From Plantago elongata (taxonomy: Eukaryota; Streptophyta; Magnoliopsida; Lamiales; Plantaginaceae), in the NCBI GenBank assembly GCA_036897095.1, contig JAYMSP010000029.1:1-64000 (forward strand): a stretch of DNA of 64,000 nucleotides, read 5' to 3'. Of the stretch, positions 35,401 through 47,113 are shown piece after piece. Every line of letters begins with the position of its first letter. Position 1 is the first letter of the stretch. The position numbers were made by a program, and so were the translations under genes. The notes beneath the pieces are model-generated. The model did not search any database and had not been told where the DNA came from. It saw nothing but the letters and a program-made list of their open reading frames with translations.

Positions 35401-38400
35401 ACCAGTATGTTATTGATAAACTAGGACGGGTCAGGGAAAACAAAACAAGAAATTACAATCAGAAATTTTGAAGGTGGAGTCCCTACAAGGTTGAACTAAC
35501 TTAATATGGTACAAAGAAAATTACGTTTAAACTTCGACTCAGGCCAGATATATATGAGAGATTGAGTAGAGTAACCTTGAGCCTGTGCTCTTAGATTAGA
35601 TGAAATTCAATACTAAGAAATCTTTAGTTATTTGTTACCATGATGATATAAACAAAACTAATAGAGAGGTGTACATTCTCCATGGTCTGCCTAGACCAGC
35701 TTTCAAATCTTCCTAGTGACAGCTCGCCCATTTTAAATTTATCGACTTACTTGGACTCCTCCAAAAGATCGAACTCGGCTCACAATTGAAGATAGAGTTG
35801 GAGAAAAAATATAAATGAATTGATGGAAACTTCGCTGCAAGCTTGAAATTCTGGATGAGATGAAAATTCTTCCAGTTTGAGTTTATCAACTCTTCTTCAT
35901 GATCTTTTGAATAGAATGGATAAATAGCTTCTTCAATCATTGTTTCACCTAGATTCATGTGCCTTTGGCTACACTTCCATTTAACTTGACAAAAAAAAAT
36001 AAAAAATGAAGTAGGCAATGAAAAGAATGTTACTACAAGTAATAATCTTCCCTCAACCTGGATAGTGTAGGCTCCAAAGTTGAAAATGACAGATCTTCAG
36101 TCATTCCTCTCTGGTGAAAGTATTGTAAGCGTTCACTAGGAGAGTAATTTTAACAGCTTAAAGATATGCTGATACAATATCTATTAGATTAGATCAAAGA
36201 AATTGCCAGTGGGCCGAAGTGCGAAGACTGCACATGAGCATGATTCGTGTTATATTAGAATGCCAAATAGAAGATATATTCCTTCTTAATATTAATTTGA
36301 AATTGTCCGCACACCATCCTCATACTAAAGTAAAAGTGAATCAGAAATTTCGTCTCCCGGTGATAAATTCCATTTTCTTCTCGAGACCAGTCGCCGCTCA
36401 AGTGCAACTTGCTTGCAACTTTTCTCAAAAGACATTGAAGGTTTCCCCGGAGATGTAACTGCATCATCAATCATTTCTCGTTGCTTAAATGATCAAGGAA
36501 CAATCTCCTCTCACGATTTTGACTCACAGGTACTTTCTTACAAGTATATTTGATTTTCAATGTTTAGCACGCCATGAACATTATTAATTTACTGTGTCTG
36601 GCTCAGTTTCAGGAACTTGTTAGACGTCTGTGTTTATGGAGAGACATACTGGTTAGTGCATAGTCTGTCCAGTATACTGGTTAATTCTATAATTCTAAAC
36701 ATTGCATCATCCAGTATTTGACTTATTTTCACTTTCTTTTTCCAACTAAATTGTTGCTGAGAACTGGGGGAATGACCACAGTTATGAAACTGTAGATAGC
36801 TTTACCACCGATCAGACCATATTTTCTTTACTATGATGTTTGTTTTCTAATGAGTAGTGCTGGAGTCTTCCGATCCTCCAGTTGCATTAAAGAACTGTTG
36901 AACTCTAGTAGTATATAATAATGCTTCCTTTTTTTCCTTTCTTAACTTACATAAATGTTTCTGATGCCTCTTTGTTCCTGTTGCTGATAGTTTTGGTTTA
37001 TGACAAATATTTGGGAAGAATCTGACTCATCATCTGAATGGCATTATCATTATCAATTGATTGAGGAAAAGAGTCGTGCTGCTAATGTTGATAACAGGTC
37101 ATTCCATGCGTTGAATTTACAATCACCTTACTTGAGTCGTTATAATTTCCTAATCTTGAGATCCTTACAAGTTTTAAACTTTAATTCATACACTGCTTCG
37201 AAAAACGTCTTCCTGGGTAATCGTTATCCTAACGAAACAGTGATAATATTTGTTTGGACTATCTTCCACGTCGTAATTCCACTTTTAGTTTTAGGATATG
37301 TTATTAACTGTAAGCTAGTAAAATATTGGAGTATTAATATAAATGGCTAGATTTCACACCTCTCTACGAGTTCGAGTGTTTAGATAAGATGGAATTCTAT
37401 CAATATATATGTATCTGAAATCCATTGGATCTGCTAGATGGATGAGAGAGTTCATAGGTCAATTTTTTTTAGTCGTATTGCTATCAAGAAACTCTCGTCA
37501 TTTAAACCTAAACAATTAAAAAGATAGCATCATTTATCTGCAGCCACTAAACCGAGAAAAAATAAAAGAGTAACCACGAAATAACCAGCAGAAATGTGAT
37601 TTTCTTAGAGGAAACGAATAGCTTTGCTGGTTTCTCAAACTTTAATTTATTCAACCAAGTGAGTTTCTTCTCTGCATTAAATTTTTATTAGATACTGCAT
37701 ATCAGTTGAACTTCAACTAAGAAAGATCAATTGGCGACTCACGGTTCTTACTTTCTAATTTCTATCTGTATATGTAAATTCATGAAATATATTTATATAC
37801 TGTGTTATCAATTTTTCTAGTAGTTTGTTGTTTTCCCTTGGTTTTGAAGAATGTGATATATTTAATGGAGAGTTACCTGCTTGCATGTCTTAATCGTTAT
37901 CGACTTTGAAACTGTGTATGGCTTACTTCATTGGCTTTGAACATCTTTCAGGCTCGTATCCATGATGAGAGTTTAAAATTTGTTTTGTCTGAGAATGCAA
38001 TCATTGCATTGGCAACTGAAATCCCAAAGACAGAAAAACAACTGTGTAGCATTATATCCGGAGCTGATCAGGATGTTGAATCAAAACCTCTTGTTTCTCT
38101 CCAATCTCCGTCCCCTGTTGTTTCCTCTCATTTGGAATTCTTCCTTTACTTATTCCAAGACAACATAACTAGTCTTGATGATATATTCGAGTTATTTATC
38201 AAGCGAAACCTAGGAGTGGCTAATAGCTGTCCTCTTTCCGCATATAATTGTGCTTTCTTGTCAAAATCTAACCTGACACTAACCAGTATATCCACCCGCA
38301 ATCACAATGGACCTAGAGCTTCAAAACATGTTGCAAAGAGGGCCTCTCGAGCGCAGTTTGTCAAGAAGTTCTCCTGCAAATCTAAAGTTTATCACAACTG

Positions 38401-41400
38401 CAAGATCTATGCTAATGATGGCCGATTATTATGTTATTGTGACCGAAGAAAGCTTGAATGGTTAGATGGCAATTTTGGAGTATTGAATGATGTAATTCAA
38501 CCTTTTGTGTCTCGGAAATGTACACTGATCTCTTTTGAATGACCTACTCTTCAGGTATCTCAACAGGAATCTGGCAAAACTTGTTGAAGAAGATCCTCTT
38601 TCCATCATGCTCTTGTTTGAACCTAAAGGGCGTCCGGAAGATGAGGACAACGACTTCTATATTCATAGTAAGAAAAATATCTGTGTTGGTTGTGGTGAAG
38701 GAAACCACTATCTACGTTACAGAATCATACCATCATGCTACAGAGTTCATTTCCCTGAGCATTTGAAAAGCCACCGCTCCCATGATATTGTCCTCCTTTG
38801 TGTGGATTGTCATGAAACTGCTCATGCGGCTGCGGAGAAGTACAAACGACAAGTAGCTGATGAACTTGGAATACCATTATTTATTCGTAAAGTAGCTGAC
38901 TGTGATAACTCACGACACGCAACAGCTTCATCATCCAATGGCAATTCTGAGGACATAGGTGTGTCGCCTCTGCAGTTGCGTACTGCTGCTATGGCTTTGC
39001 TATGTCATGGACCAGAGATGCCAGTCCAACGCCATGAAGAATTGATGCAGGTCAGGAAGAACATCTTATTTATGATTCTATTCATGTTCCATTTGATTCT
39101 TAAGTGTGTTTTACAAAAACGTCCCGTGGGTAATGGACAAATTACACAAAAACATGTGCTGTGTTAGTTTATTACCACGTTATAGCCTCCTGCCATTAAC
39201 ATTTTATTACATAAACTTGGTAACCGTCAATCTGTTGATCTCATCAGCAAAGGTCAACTTGAACTTCCTGTATTGCCCCTGATGACGGACCAAAGTAATC
39301 TCTGAGGTTCTGAAAGTTACAAATATTGATCCTGCCGAGTAATAATTTTTCATGAAACAGTCTCGTTTCCTCAAGAATGTCTTTTTTATCATCCTATTCG
39401 TCTCAAAGTAATATATTAATAATAAAGTTCACCTAGAATAGAGGAAAAGGAAAGAGAGGCTAGTATGCAATATTATTACTAGAAATGTTCTTATAGATGT
39501 TCTAGGTAAGAGCTGTATTACAGTCTAAGTATTTTAGCATCGAAGTGAACCAATGATAAGGGGTCTTGGAATATGTTTTGTAGTATAGTATAAATCTGAA
39601 CAAATTATAGAGAGATGCTTATACTGTATGTGGTATCTTTGCTAGTGACTCTGACAAGTTGATGCCAAGAGGCATAGTTATCATTTATTTGCGGCCACTC
39701 CTGGCGCTACGGAGCGGACTCTTATTAAATAGCGGCTGGAGCGGCCGCTACAGGCCACTATTCAAATTTAGGCGAATTAAGAGGGTTTTGGGGCGAATTA
39801 AGAGGGTTTTGGGGCGAATTAAGATGCTGCTTCAGGCGAATTAGGAAATGGAAGAGGTCATGTAATCATGTTGAGGTGGAGGATTTGTTAGATGTTTTGG
39901 TGATGAAAAATAATGAGTGATCTTTGGTCATTATTAGTAATTTATTGAATTTTGGGTATTTGTTTGCATACTTATGAATACTACTGAGTACTATATAATT
40001 TTTATGACAAGTATGTGCGATACTCCGAATAGTGGTCATCCCGCTCCCACGATAGGGGGTTGGCCACTTCGCGTCGCTATCCACGATCAATAATTATGGC
40101 AAGAGGTCTTCTAGAAGTACTCTATTATCAAAGTGGCAAGTAATTTCCAGATTTTCTTTCCCTCTATTTCCCCTCCTGGTTAAAAAGGGTATTTTTGACT
40201 TTCCAATAAAAGCCTAACATTGACTGAGCCAATTTAACAACGGGGTCCATAATGTCATGTTTATATGTAGTTAAACTATTATTCAAGGAGGTTTGTGTAA
40301 AAATACCAATTTCTTAGTGATATCATCAAACATTGTTCAACATGTCCCATAATCTATAATTGCTTCAAATTGTAAACGGGGATGAGCAAAAGTTTACGTT
40401 ATATATCTAGATAACTAGAATGTATCATAAATCAAAGATAAGTTGTAAGAGAACTTGGCACATTTACTTGACTCATCCTCTACCCTGATAACTCTTAAGT
40501 TCTCGTTACTCTAACTATTGAGCATGCAGATGAAGGTATAGTTTGTCGATCTTTTTTGAACCATTGATGACGAACGTTGTTTTAGCAGATTGTCATGAAG
40601 TACTATGGAGGGAGAGATATATCAGAGGCAGATCTTGAAAGTGCTTTGCTAGTTGGGATGAGTCCTCATGAGAGGAAACGATTTGAGAAAAAGAGAGGTT
40701 ATGCATTCAAACATTGGAGTGGATCTCGCAATGTAGGTGATCTCAGGGAGAATAGTAAGGCAACTGTCTCAAATTTGAACACATCAAAGGGTGGACCTTC
40801 TGATTCTCATTGCACAAGTATGTTAGAGACTGACCAAGGAAATGTTGATTTTCTTGCACTAGAGAATAAAAAAGGTGCAGAGACTTCATGTTCAAAAATT
40901 GAACATCAAAGTGCTGCCCTTGATGCTGATTGTAAAGATTTGCCCGATACAACGATAGCTTCAGGCACTGAAAGTCAAGATTCACCAGGAGATAATAATT
41001 TAACTAACGGTCGAGATATTCTGATGAAGCATAGCTCAAAAATGTCTTTGTTAGGACATGGACCCCATGGACAACAGGTAATTGAGTTTCTCTTAAATGA
41101 GCATGGGGAGGATGGAGTTCGTGAATTTTGCCAGAGGTGGAGACAAGTTTTTGTTGAAGCTCTTCATCCTCGTTTCTTGCCTGGGGGCTGGGATGTTATG
41201 CACAGGTACGCTTGAGTTCTTATAGAAGTATGCATTATTACACATGTAGAAAATGTCTGCTTTCCGTGATAGGCTTGTTCTACCGACAATAGCATATTAA
41301 CGAAAGAGCCAGGAGCAAAAGCGTTTCTTATGTTGAAGAGATAAAATGTTCTTGCATTTATGTCTGGCGAGCTGGAAATAGTTTTGAATTCTAGTGAGCC

Positions 41401-41917
41401 CCCATCGTTGAAGCTCATTAGAAGTTTACGGAGATTATGGTATACTTTATGCAATTGAGAAGATGTGAAATTTTTGAGATATAAGCATGGTCATAATCGT
41501 CTGATATATGCTATCTATTTTACATGGTGCACTTAAAGGTGTACAAAAACTTGTAAAAGTTCAACTTTTTGTTAGTATGCTTGTATACTAATTGTGTGGA
41601 GTTGTGTATAAATTGTAGATTTTTGTGTATTTATAAATTATGTATTATTGTATATTAATTATGCGGCTAAATCGTTTTGTGTAGAACTCTCAGAATTTTT
41701 CGGATTCTCAAGAGAGTTTCTCTCCAATTCGGATTCTCAAGAGAGTTTCTCTCAAAGGAGATGTTAAATTGTATTGGAAAGCTGTGTTACTAATTCGTTT
41801 TTTATTGTTGTATAAGGATTTGATGTTGGACGATTTTTTGCCAGTGGTAAAAGAGAATTTGGAGAATTCAGCGTCTACAAACGAAGCAAGAGGTCTTCGG
41901 ATATTACAAATGCATGA
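29472..41917 (+). CDS. RRP6L3: RRP6-like 3 (RRP6L3) 3'-5' exonuclease-domain protein, 12 exons
   Basis: Exons: 29472-29697, 29781-30037, 31153-31251, 34160-34243, 34479-34565, 34706-34826, 36331-36529, 36607-36651, 37952-38460, 38555-39050, 40589-41205, 41845-41917. The N-terminus has a membrane anchor (ILLITVTSFAISIFFLLIL). The DEDDy nuclease core shows FGVDTEQHSLRSFLG (D-x-E), VLHGADNDVLWLQRDF, and YARTDAHYLLYIAH (Y...D), so all catalytic residues are present. Next come an HRDC-like stretch (FQELVRRLCLWRDI, ARIHDESLKFVLSE) and the plant-specific C-terminal half: YHNCKIYANDGRLLCYCDRRKLEWYL, ICVGCGEGNHYLRYRIIPSCYRVHFP, DIVLLCVDCHETAH, an HNH-like Cys/His module. RRP6L3 is the cytoplasmic membrane-linked member of the plant RRP6-like family (related to the exosome nuclease RRP6). 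All joins keep frame except exon 6 to 7, which is one base out with the canonical sites. Confidence 0.9.
30088..30152 (-). mobile_element. 5'-truncated tRNA-derived SINE in RRP6L3 intron 2
   Basis: On the minus strand it reads TAAGACGCTTCCCTCCAACC and GGGTTCTAGTCAC (box B), then a short A-rich tail. It is flanked by perfect 12-bp direct repeats cttctatacttt at 30076-30087 and 30153-30164, proving retroposition. Compared with the copy at 51895-51987 it lacks the first 20-odd bases including most of box A. Confidence 0.85.
31386..31868 (-). mobile_element. Possible LINE 3' end or retroposed 3' UTR in RRP6L3 intron 3
   Basis: The plus strand starts with a run of nine or ten T then aaaataggacttttattgatc. 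In reverse this is '...gatcaataaaagtcctatttt' plus a poly(A), the usual shape of plant L1 3' ends. No reading frame with reverse-transcriptase or RNase H motifs follows, and target duplications were not found, so the call is weak. Confidence 0.3.
31870..33643. mobile_element. Stowaway-like MITE split by an LTR-element insertion
   Basis: The left end (ctttctccgtcctgggaaagcttcc, from about 31873) and the right end, reverse complement CCCCTCCGTCCCATCAAAAGC (ending at 33643, then TA), are Stowaway-type termini with matching subterminal 'gggaagctt' motifs. Without the nested element (31981-33462 and one target copy) the MITE would be about 290 bp. Its right part also carries a repeated 'gggaagctt..gggacgg' segment. 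Confidence 0.65.
31981..33462 (-). mobile_element. Fossil non-autonomous LTR retroelement (TRIM/LARD-like), nested
   Basis: Two direct LTR-like repeats, 31981-32254 (about 274 bp) and 33233-33462 (about 230 bp), begin TG and end CA on the plus strand and share most of their sequence. They are bounded by a 5-bp target duplication ATTAT (31976-31980 and 33463-33467). A purine-rich tract beside the left LTR suggests minus orientation. The 1-kb interior has no coding region and includes a third, inverted LTR-like copy with flanking interior sequence (about 32740-33105), so a second element or an inverted rearrangement is embedded. The two LTRs differ by small changes and a length difference, which points to moderate age. 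It looks broken and could only ever have moved with help. Confidence 0.75.
39673..40098. mobile_element. hAT-like MITE (426 bp) in RRP6L3 intron 10
   Basis: Flanks ccaagagg (39665-39672) and gcaagagg (40099-40106) match at seven of eight bases, a hAT-length target duplication. Ends CATAGTTAT and CATAATTAT (reverse complement of the right end) are imperfect inverted repeats, and both subterminal regions are G+C-rich and palindromic (gcggccactcc, gagcggccgct, gtggccaac...). Within it, 39771-39845 holds three or four 21-bp tandem units starting ggcgaattaagag. Confidence 0.75.
41701..41758 (+). repeat. 29-bp tandem duplication in last RRP6L3 intron
   Basis: The unit cggattctcaagagagtttc and nine following bases occurs twice in a row (from 41701 and from 41730) with little or no difference. 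It lies about 90 bp before the last exon. Confidence 0.8.
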
Positions 41918-44091
41918 AGGCATCGGCAAATAGTGGATGCCAAATTTGGCGGTCTGTTTCTATTTTCTAGTAGTGCAACATCATGTGGTGATTATGCGTG
42001 GGGGACTCACCGATCATCGGTTTGATACATTAATGTTGCTATATGGCCTCTAGTTACTAATTTGGAGAAATGCACCAAGGTTATCAACTACAGGAAGTAC
42101 ACTGGAATTAAATCAGATTACATTTTAATTATGTCATGTGCTATTTTTTTCTTCAAATAAACATACGGGTATACTACTTACCTCGATTTTTTTATGGCCT
42201 TTGTTGTGTGGTTGATTTTTTCTTAACGAATTCTAATGTATTTTAGCACTCAGTTACAAATCTTACTAGAACTGAACGTTTTCTTGTCTGTGATTTGGTT
42301 TTTGGTGCAGCAAGTAGGGGAAAGAGGATTTTGTGAAAAATGTAAAAACTGGTAGAATGTACTTCTAATAATAAAATGGGTAATTATGTTTATAAAATTA
42401 ATATTATATTTTATTCACTTCATTTCAATTTAAATGTTACATTTAAATTAAGTATAAATAAATGTTAGAAAGTAAAGTTTTATTATAGAGTAAGTATATT
42501 TTTCTATTTCATTAGAAATCTAGTTTATATGAAGCTGACTGAAAAAGTTGACCGAATGTGCAGTTCAACAGAAAATCGAACACGAAATGAACTATTAAAA
42601 GCTCTAAAACCTAAAAAAAAATAAAAAAATACTGAAACGTGTTGTGCGTGTTTTTAGCTCGGTTTTCTCCCTTTTTTGCCGGATTTCATCCGTTTTTGCC
42701 GGATCTCGCCGTCTCCACCTCAATTTCTACCGAATTTCTTCATCCTAGCTTCTATGGAGTCCAATCAAGTAAAACCAAACCATTTACCGTATATTTTTTC
42801 GAATTTTGGTCCACACATTGGTAAAAAAAAAACTTATGTTGTTCGTTTTTGCGTGAATCAGTGAATTACGTCTGTGATTTTAACCGATCTGTTGTTTATT
42901 CAGCTGATTTAGAGTTAAATCAACAGAATCAGAACGTGGAAGAAGAAAAATAACTCTGATGTTGAAATCATACCGCACATTGAGCCTCTGAATCAAATCC
43001 GTACGTTCTTTTGAAAATGTTATTGTGGTTTTAAGCTTCTATATGCATACTCCTGCTTTATTATAGATTTATAATGCAACCCCACAGAGCTACGGTCTTA
43101 ATTAGTATTTAGGGTTTAGGACGGTTCTAGTTAAGCGGTATATATTACCGATTTAATATGCATAGTTAGTTATTTTAATATGTATATTATAGTTTTTATG
43201 GTATTTGTGATATAAATGAATGTGTATTATTGTTTTTAAAGATTATGTTGTTGATTTAATGTTTTGTGCTAATGTTTTTAGATGTGGTAATAAATTGCTA
43301 CTACATTATAGCCTTCTATTATTTTAGAAACATAAATTAAGGTTTTTAATAGGATATGTTATTCTTTTAATCTTACGTATTGGGTCTTAACCGAGAATGT
43401 TGATGTCGAAGGATTATTGAAAGGTCTCAATGTTGTAACAAGGCAATAGTTACTAGAAGTGTATAAAAGACACCACAATGAAGCATCAAACAAACAACAA
43501 AGCGTTCCTTTTTTTTTTTTTTTTTTTGGTTCTTTCAATATTGTTTGTAATAATTGAATGTTCAAGAATATTATTGCTCAATATATGGTGGTTTTAAAAG
43601 TTTGTGTTATTTATTTAAATTATCATTTACTGTTTTGATATTTTTTGACATGCTACTGATTTCTTAAAAAGTTGAAATATTCATGTTAATTAAGGTTTTA
43701 CATTATCTCTTAAAAACTACAATGAACAATATTAAAATACAAATGTATCAACTTAAAACTATCAAGAAAAAAGATAGTTTGATTATCATACTCTTAAAAA
43801 TACAATAAATATCTTAAAAAATCAACAAATCGACTTAAAACTGTAACATAATTAATATTTAACATAATTGATATTCTTAACAAATCAGGTCAGATGTTTT
43901 AATTTAATTCGGCCGGTCTGACCGCAAAATGTCCTGACGCACGAAAACCATGATTTTTTTAGTTTTAGAGAAAATCATCCTTTTTTAAGACTTTAGCTTC
44001 ATTATATTATATTATACTCCATTTGGTCCAGGTTCATCTTGATTGTTTCAACTTTATCTTTCCTTCTTGAAATTGAAATTATTTCTTCTAT
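41918..44091. other. Spacer after RRP6L3
   Basis: The first part is the RRP6L3 3' UTR. A short plus-strand reading stretch at 42639-42864 starts with MLCVFLARFSPFF but shows no domain. A T-run sits at 43509-43528. The block 43710-43930 may be an old repeat related in style to 7870-8110. I see no gene. Confidence 0.35.
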
Positions 44092-45905
44092 TTTTTTTAG
44101 AACTAGTAACAGGTATTATATCATGTAGGGAAATAAGAAATACAAACGGAGCATATCCCTATCTAACAGCACGACGAGCCAGTTTATGAGTTAACTCGTT
44201 CTTGCATCTCAGAACATAAAGTAAACTAAACGCAAAAAAAGATAAAGCTAGTCTACGAATGTCTGACAAAACAGGACCAACAAATGCTAAGTCAAAGTCT
44301 GACTTATTAAATAAAGACACTAGCGAGAGGCAACTGTGTAACCTCGAACATTATTCCATCCTTGGAGAATCGCCCAATGGACAGCATCACGAATGACAAA
44401 GGCCTCGGCACTCTGTGGCGACAAATGGGAAGCAACGGTCTCCTGTCTTCGCGCAAACAGTCCATCATCAATCCAAACCCCATAATAAATCCCCACACTG
44501 AGCCCCATCCTCAGAAAAAGCGACATTAATTCGCACAACTCCCTCCTCAAGTAACTCTGTCGTCGCCAAGTCATCTACTCCACCATCCTCCTCCGGTGCC
44601 AAGGGCCTCGTAGCGCGCCCCACATCGCCCGCAACTCCGCACCATTTCAGGCCATAGTTGCATCTAAGATCTCCTTTTCTCAGTAATGAAGCGGCGAACA
44701 AATTGTATCAACTTCATAAGTGAATCCGCCACCTCCTCATGAACCACTTTGTTTCGATGATGCCATAATCCCCAAACCACTGTCATCGCCATCTCCACTC
44801 CTTCCAATCCAGGCTAGCATGTAATTTCCTCACCATTCTTCGACAGTATCAATAGGTGAGCCCCAAATGGAGAAAGCAAATCCATTCAATGCCCAAACCT
44901 ATCTAGAGAAAGTGCACTCCTTAATCCTGTGCAAAACCGACTCCTCCCCCGACTTACACACCGAACACGTCGCCACAATAGTAACCTTGCGCCTACGCAA
45001 CTGGATCATCGTAGGTATCGCATCCCGAACCAGTCGTCAAATACAAATCTTGAACTTCCCCGGTAGCTTTGAATTCCAAAGAAACCTCCAATCCCCCGTA
45101 CTTCTAGTGCCCCTAGGCGTAGAGCCTCCACCTGCGGAAGATCGATTACTTGTCTAGCCTTGTAATACCCATCCTTTACCGTGCACATCCCATTAGTAGT
45201 CGAGGGCCAGAATAGCTTATTAGGAAGCGACTCCTCAGAAAGGGGAATACTACGGATCATGGCAAGATATGAGCTCTGAATCCCAAGTCTGATCACTCCT
45301 AATCAGCTCCGCAACCTTTGTCTCAGTAGGTACCCTTGCATGTCGCTAATGCACACTCCAAAACCTCCCTAAGCAACCACCTATCACGCCACACACTAAT
45401 GTCAGTCCCCGTACCCACGCGCCAACGGACCCCTTTCTCAATAACCGGAACTGCATAGACAATGCTCCTCCAAGTATAGGGGCAGTCCCGATTGGGCTCC
45501 ACATCAAGTATATTGCCCCTTGGATAGTACTTTGCCTTCATGAGCCTAGACAAAAGAGTTCCGGCATAGTGAGAAGGCGCCAAACCTGTTTTGCAAGAAG
45601 GCCCAAATTGAAAGCATTGAAGTCTTGATAACCCAGTCCTCATCTCTCTTGCTCTCCTTTAGGGCCTGCCAATTAACCGAACGAATCTTGTCGACGCCCT
45701 TGATTCCCCACCATAATCTGGCGAACAAAGTATCCAAAATATTCTAGAAAAGTCTTTGAAAGCCGAAAACAACTCATAGCATAAGTAGGAATAGCCTGAA
45801 GAGCGGACTTGATCAATACCTCTTTACCTGCACTCGAAAGTTGTTTAGATTCATATCCCTTGATGCGCTGCCATACAGAGTTCCGGATAGACTCAAAAGC
45901 AAGTT
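44092..45905 (-). mobile_element. 5'-truncated L1-type LINE (ORF2 C-terminal part)
   Basis: Reading on the minus strand from 45905, pieces in several frames match the end of a plant L1 ORF2: FARLWWGIKGVDKIRSVNW (about 45680-45730), LLSRLMKAKYYPRGNILD, CPYTWRSIVYAVPVIEKGVRWRVGTGTDISVWRDRWL (about 45360-45560), a zf-RVT-like part (LPNKLFWPSTTNGMCTVKDGYY, about 45160-45235), and RNase H-like residues (EAFVIRDAVHWAILQGW, about 44350-44420). An A-run at the minus-strand 3' end (44092-44099) marks the tail. The endonuclease and reverse transcriptase are absent, so it is 5'-truncated, and several frame changes show it is dead. Its G+C content is visibly higher than the flanks. Confidence 0.85.
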
Positions 45906-47113
45906 TCTTCGATTGTCATATCTCTTAATTTATTAAATATATTTTTTACTTTCATCATCTCTCCTACTTCATTTATTTTTCTTAATGTGTACCAAAATTT
46001 GCAGTAAGATGAAAGCAGAACAAAGTGAGTATTAAATATTTTACATGTATAATTTTAAATTAAATCGTAATCAAAATTGAAAATGCAATTGCAAAAACAG
46101 TTGATTAAGGTAATGACGGAGGAAATACAATTTATTAGGTCTTGAACAACGTTGTCAATTGCGTATGTTGCTTACGGCATGCCCAAAAATTGAGATGGCA
46201 AACGGGGTGGAATAAACAAATATTGCCTCTGTCCTAAATTAGATGTTTCATTTTTACTTTTTACGATCAAATTGTTCAACTCCGTATGCGAATAATTCAT
46301 AAATAATTTTGGTTAAAAAAATTAAAAATTCCTATTATTAAAGATCAAATCTTAAATTTTTATTATATATTTTTAAAAAGTTCAATAAAAATGTAATGTG
46401 AATAAATCAATCTAAAAATTTAAAAACGTTGATCATGAAAAATAAAAATAGAACATTACTCATCAATAGTCTAAATTAAGCCTTTCCATAAAACCAACAA
46501 AGAAATCACAAAAATACATCGCGAGTATGATGTCGCAGTAGCAGGCTGTCGCGGGCACGACAACCCGCGATACTATTGTTCCTGCTACAGGGGTAGCGGG
46601 AACATGGTTCCACGATGCGACCTCACATAATCGACATCACTGGTGCTGAGTAGTTATCCTAGTATGAAGTTCCTTGGACCACCAAGTGAAAACAACACGT
46701 CAAAGAACTAGTCAACCCAAATGACAGATTTAAGGTGAATCCGTAGGCTATGCAAGACCTCTTTAACACTTGCCAACAATTAGTTGAGTTCAAAATATAC
46801 GTGCAAGTGAGAATGCAGCTAAAACTCGCGACAAGTCCAAAAATTTTAACAAAATTTTACAAGACTTCCTTTTCCTTGCCATGGAAGAGTTTTGTAGCAA
46901 TAAATTAATGTTTAGTCATACTATCATGGATTCCCCTGACCCCCACTGAACTTGCTCTTGAGTTCTGTATTGTATCACAAGACGGGCGTAGGTTCTCCAG
47001 GACCTGCCATTGCAGATAAGATAAATTGCATACTGCCTGCCATAAGTCTGAATGGTGAGTCAATGAACAAGCAATTCTCAGGTTATAGAAATGATACATA
47101 CCTCTAATATTAT
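45906..47113. other. Spacer with a probable Stowaway-like MITE and a G+C-rich palindromic patch
   Basis: At 46225-46265 the sequence tgcctctgtcctaaattag and 'atgtttcatttttac' resembles a Stowaway terminus; a partly matching inverted end lies near 46440-46490. At 46520-46640 there is a G+C-rich, self-complementary patch (gtcgcgggcacgacaaccc...ctacaggggtagcgggaac) like hAT subterminal DNA. The last few hundred bases are the AXR1 3' UTR. Confidence 0.35.

Noticed and set aside
35713-36018. Minus-strand 101-codon open frame in RRP6L3 intron 6
   Set aside because: The stretch ETMIEEAIYPFYSKDHEEEL looks protein-like, but I recognise no family and no second exon, so a gene is not supported.
36219-36458. 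Plus-strand open frame over RRP6L3 exon 7
   Set aside because: It is the wrong frame of a conserved exon; the conserved protein is read one base over.
37000-37350. 116-codon open frame in RRP6L3 intron 8
   Set aside because: No domain, AT-rich composition, and the flanking exons splice across it.
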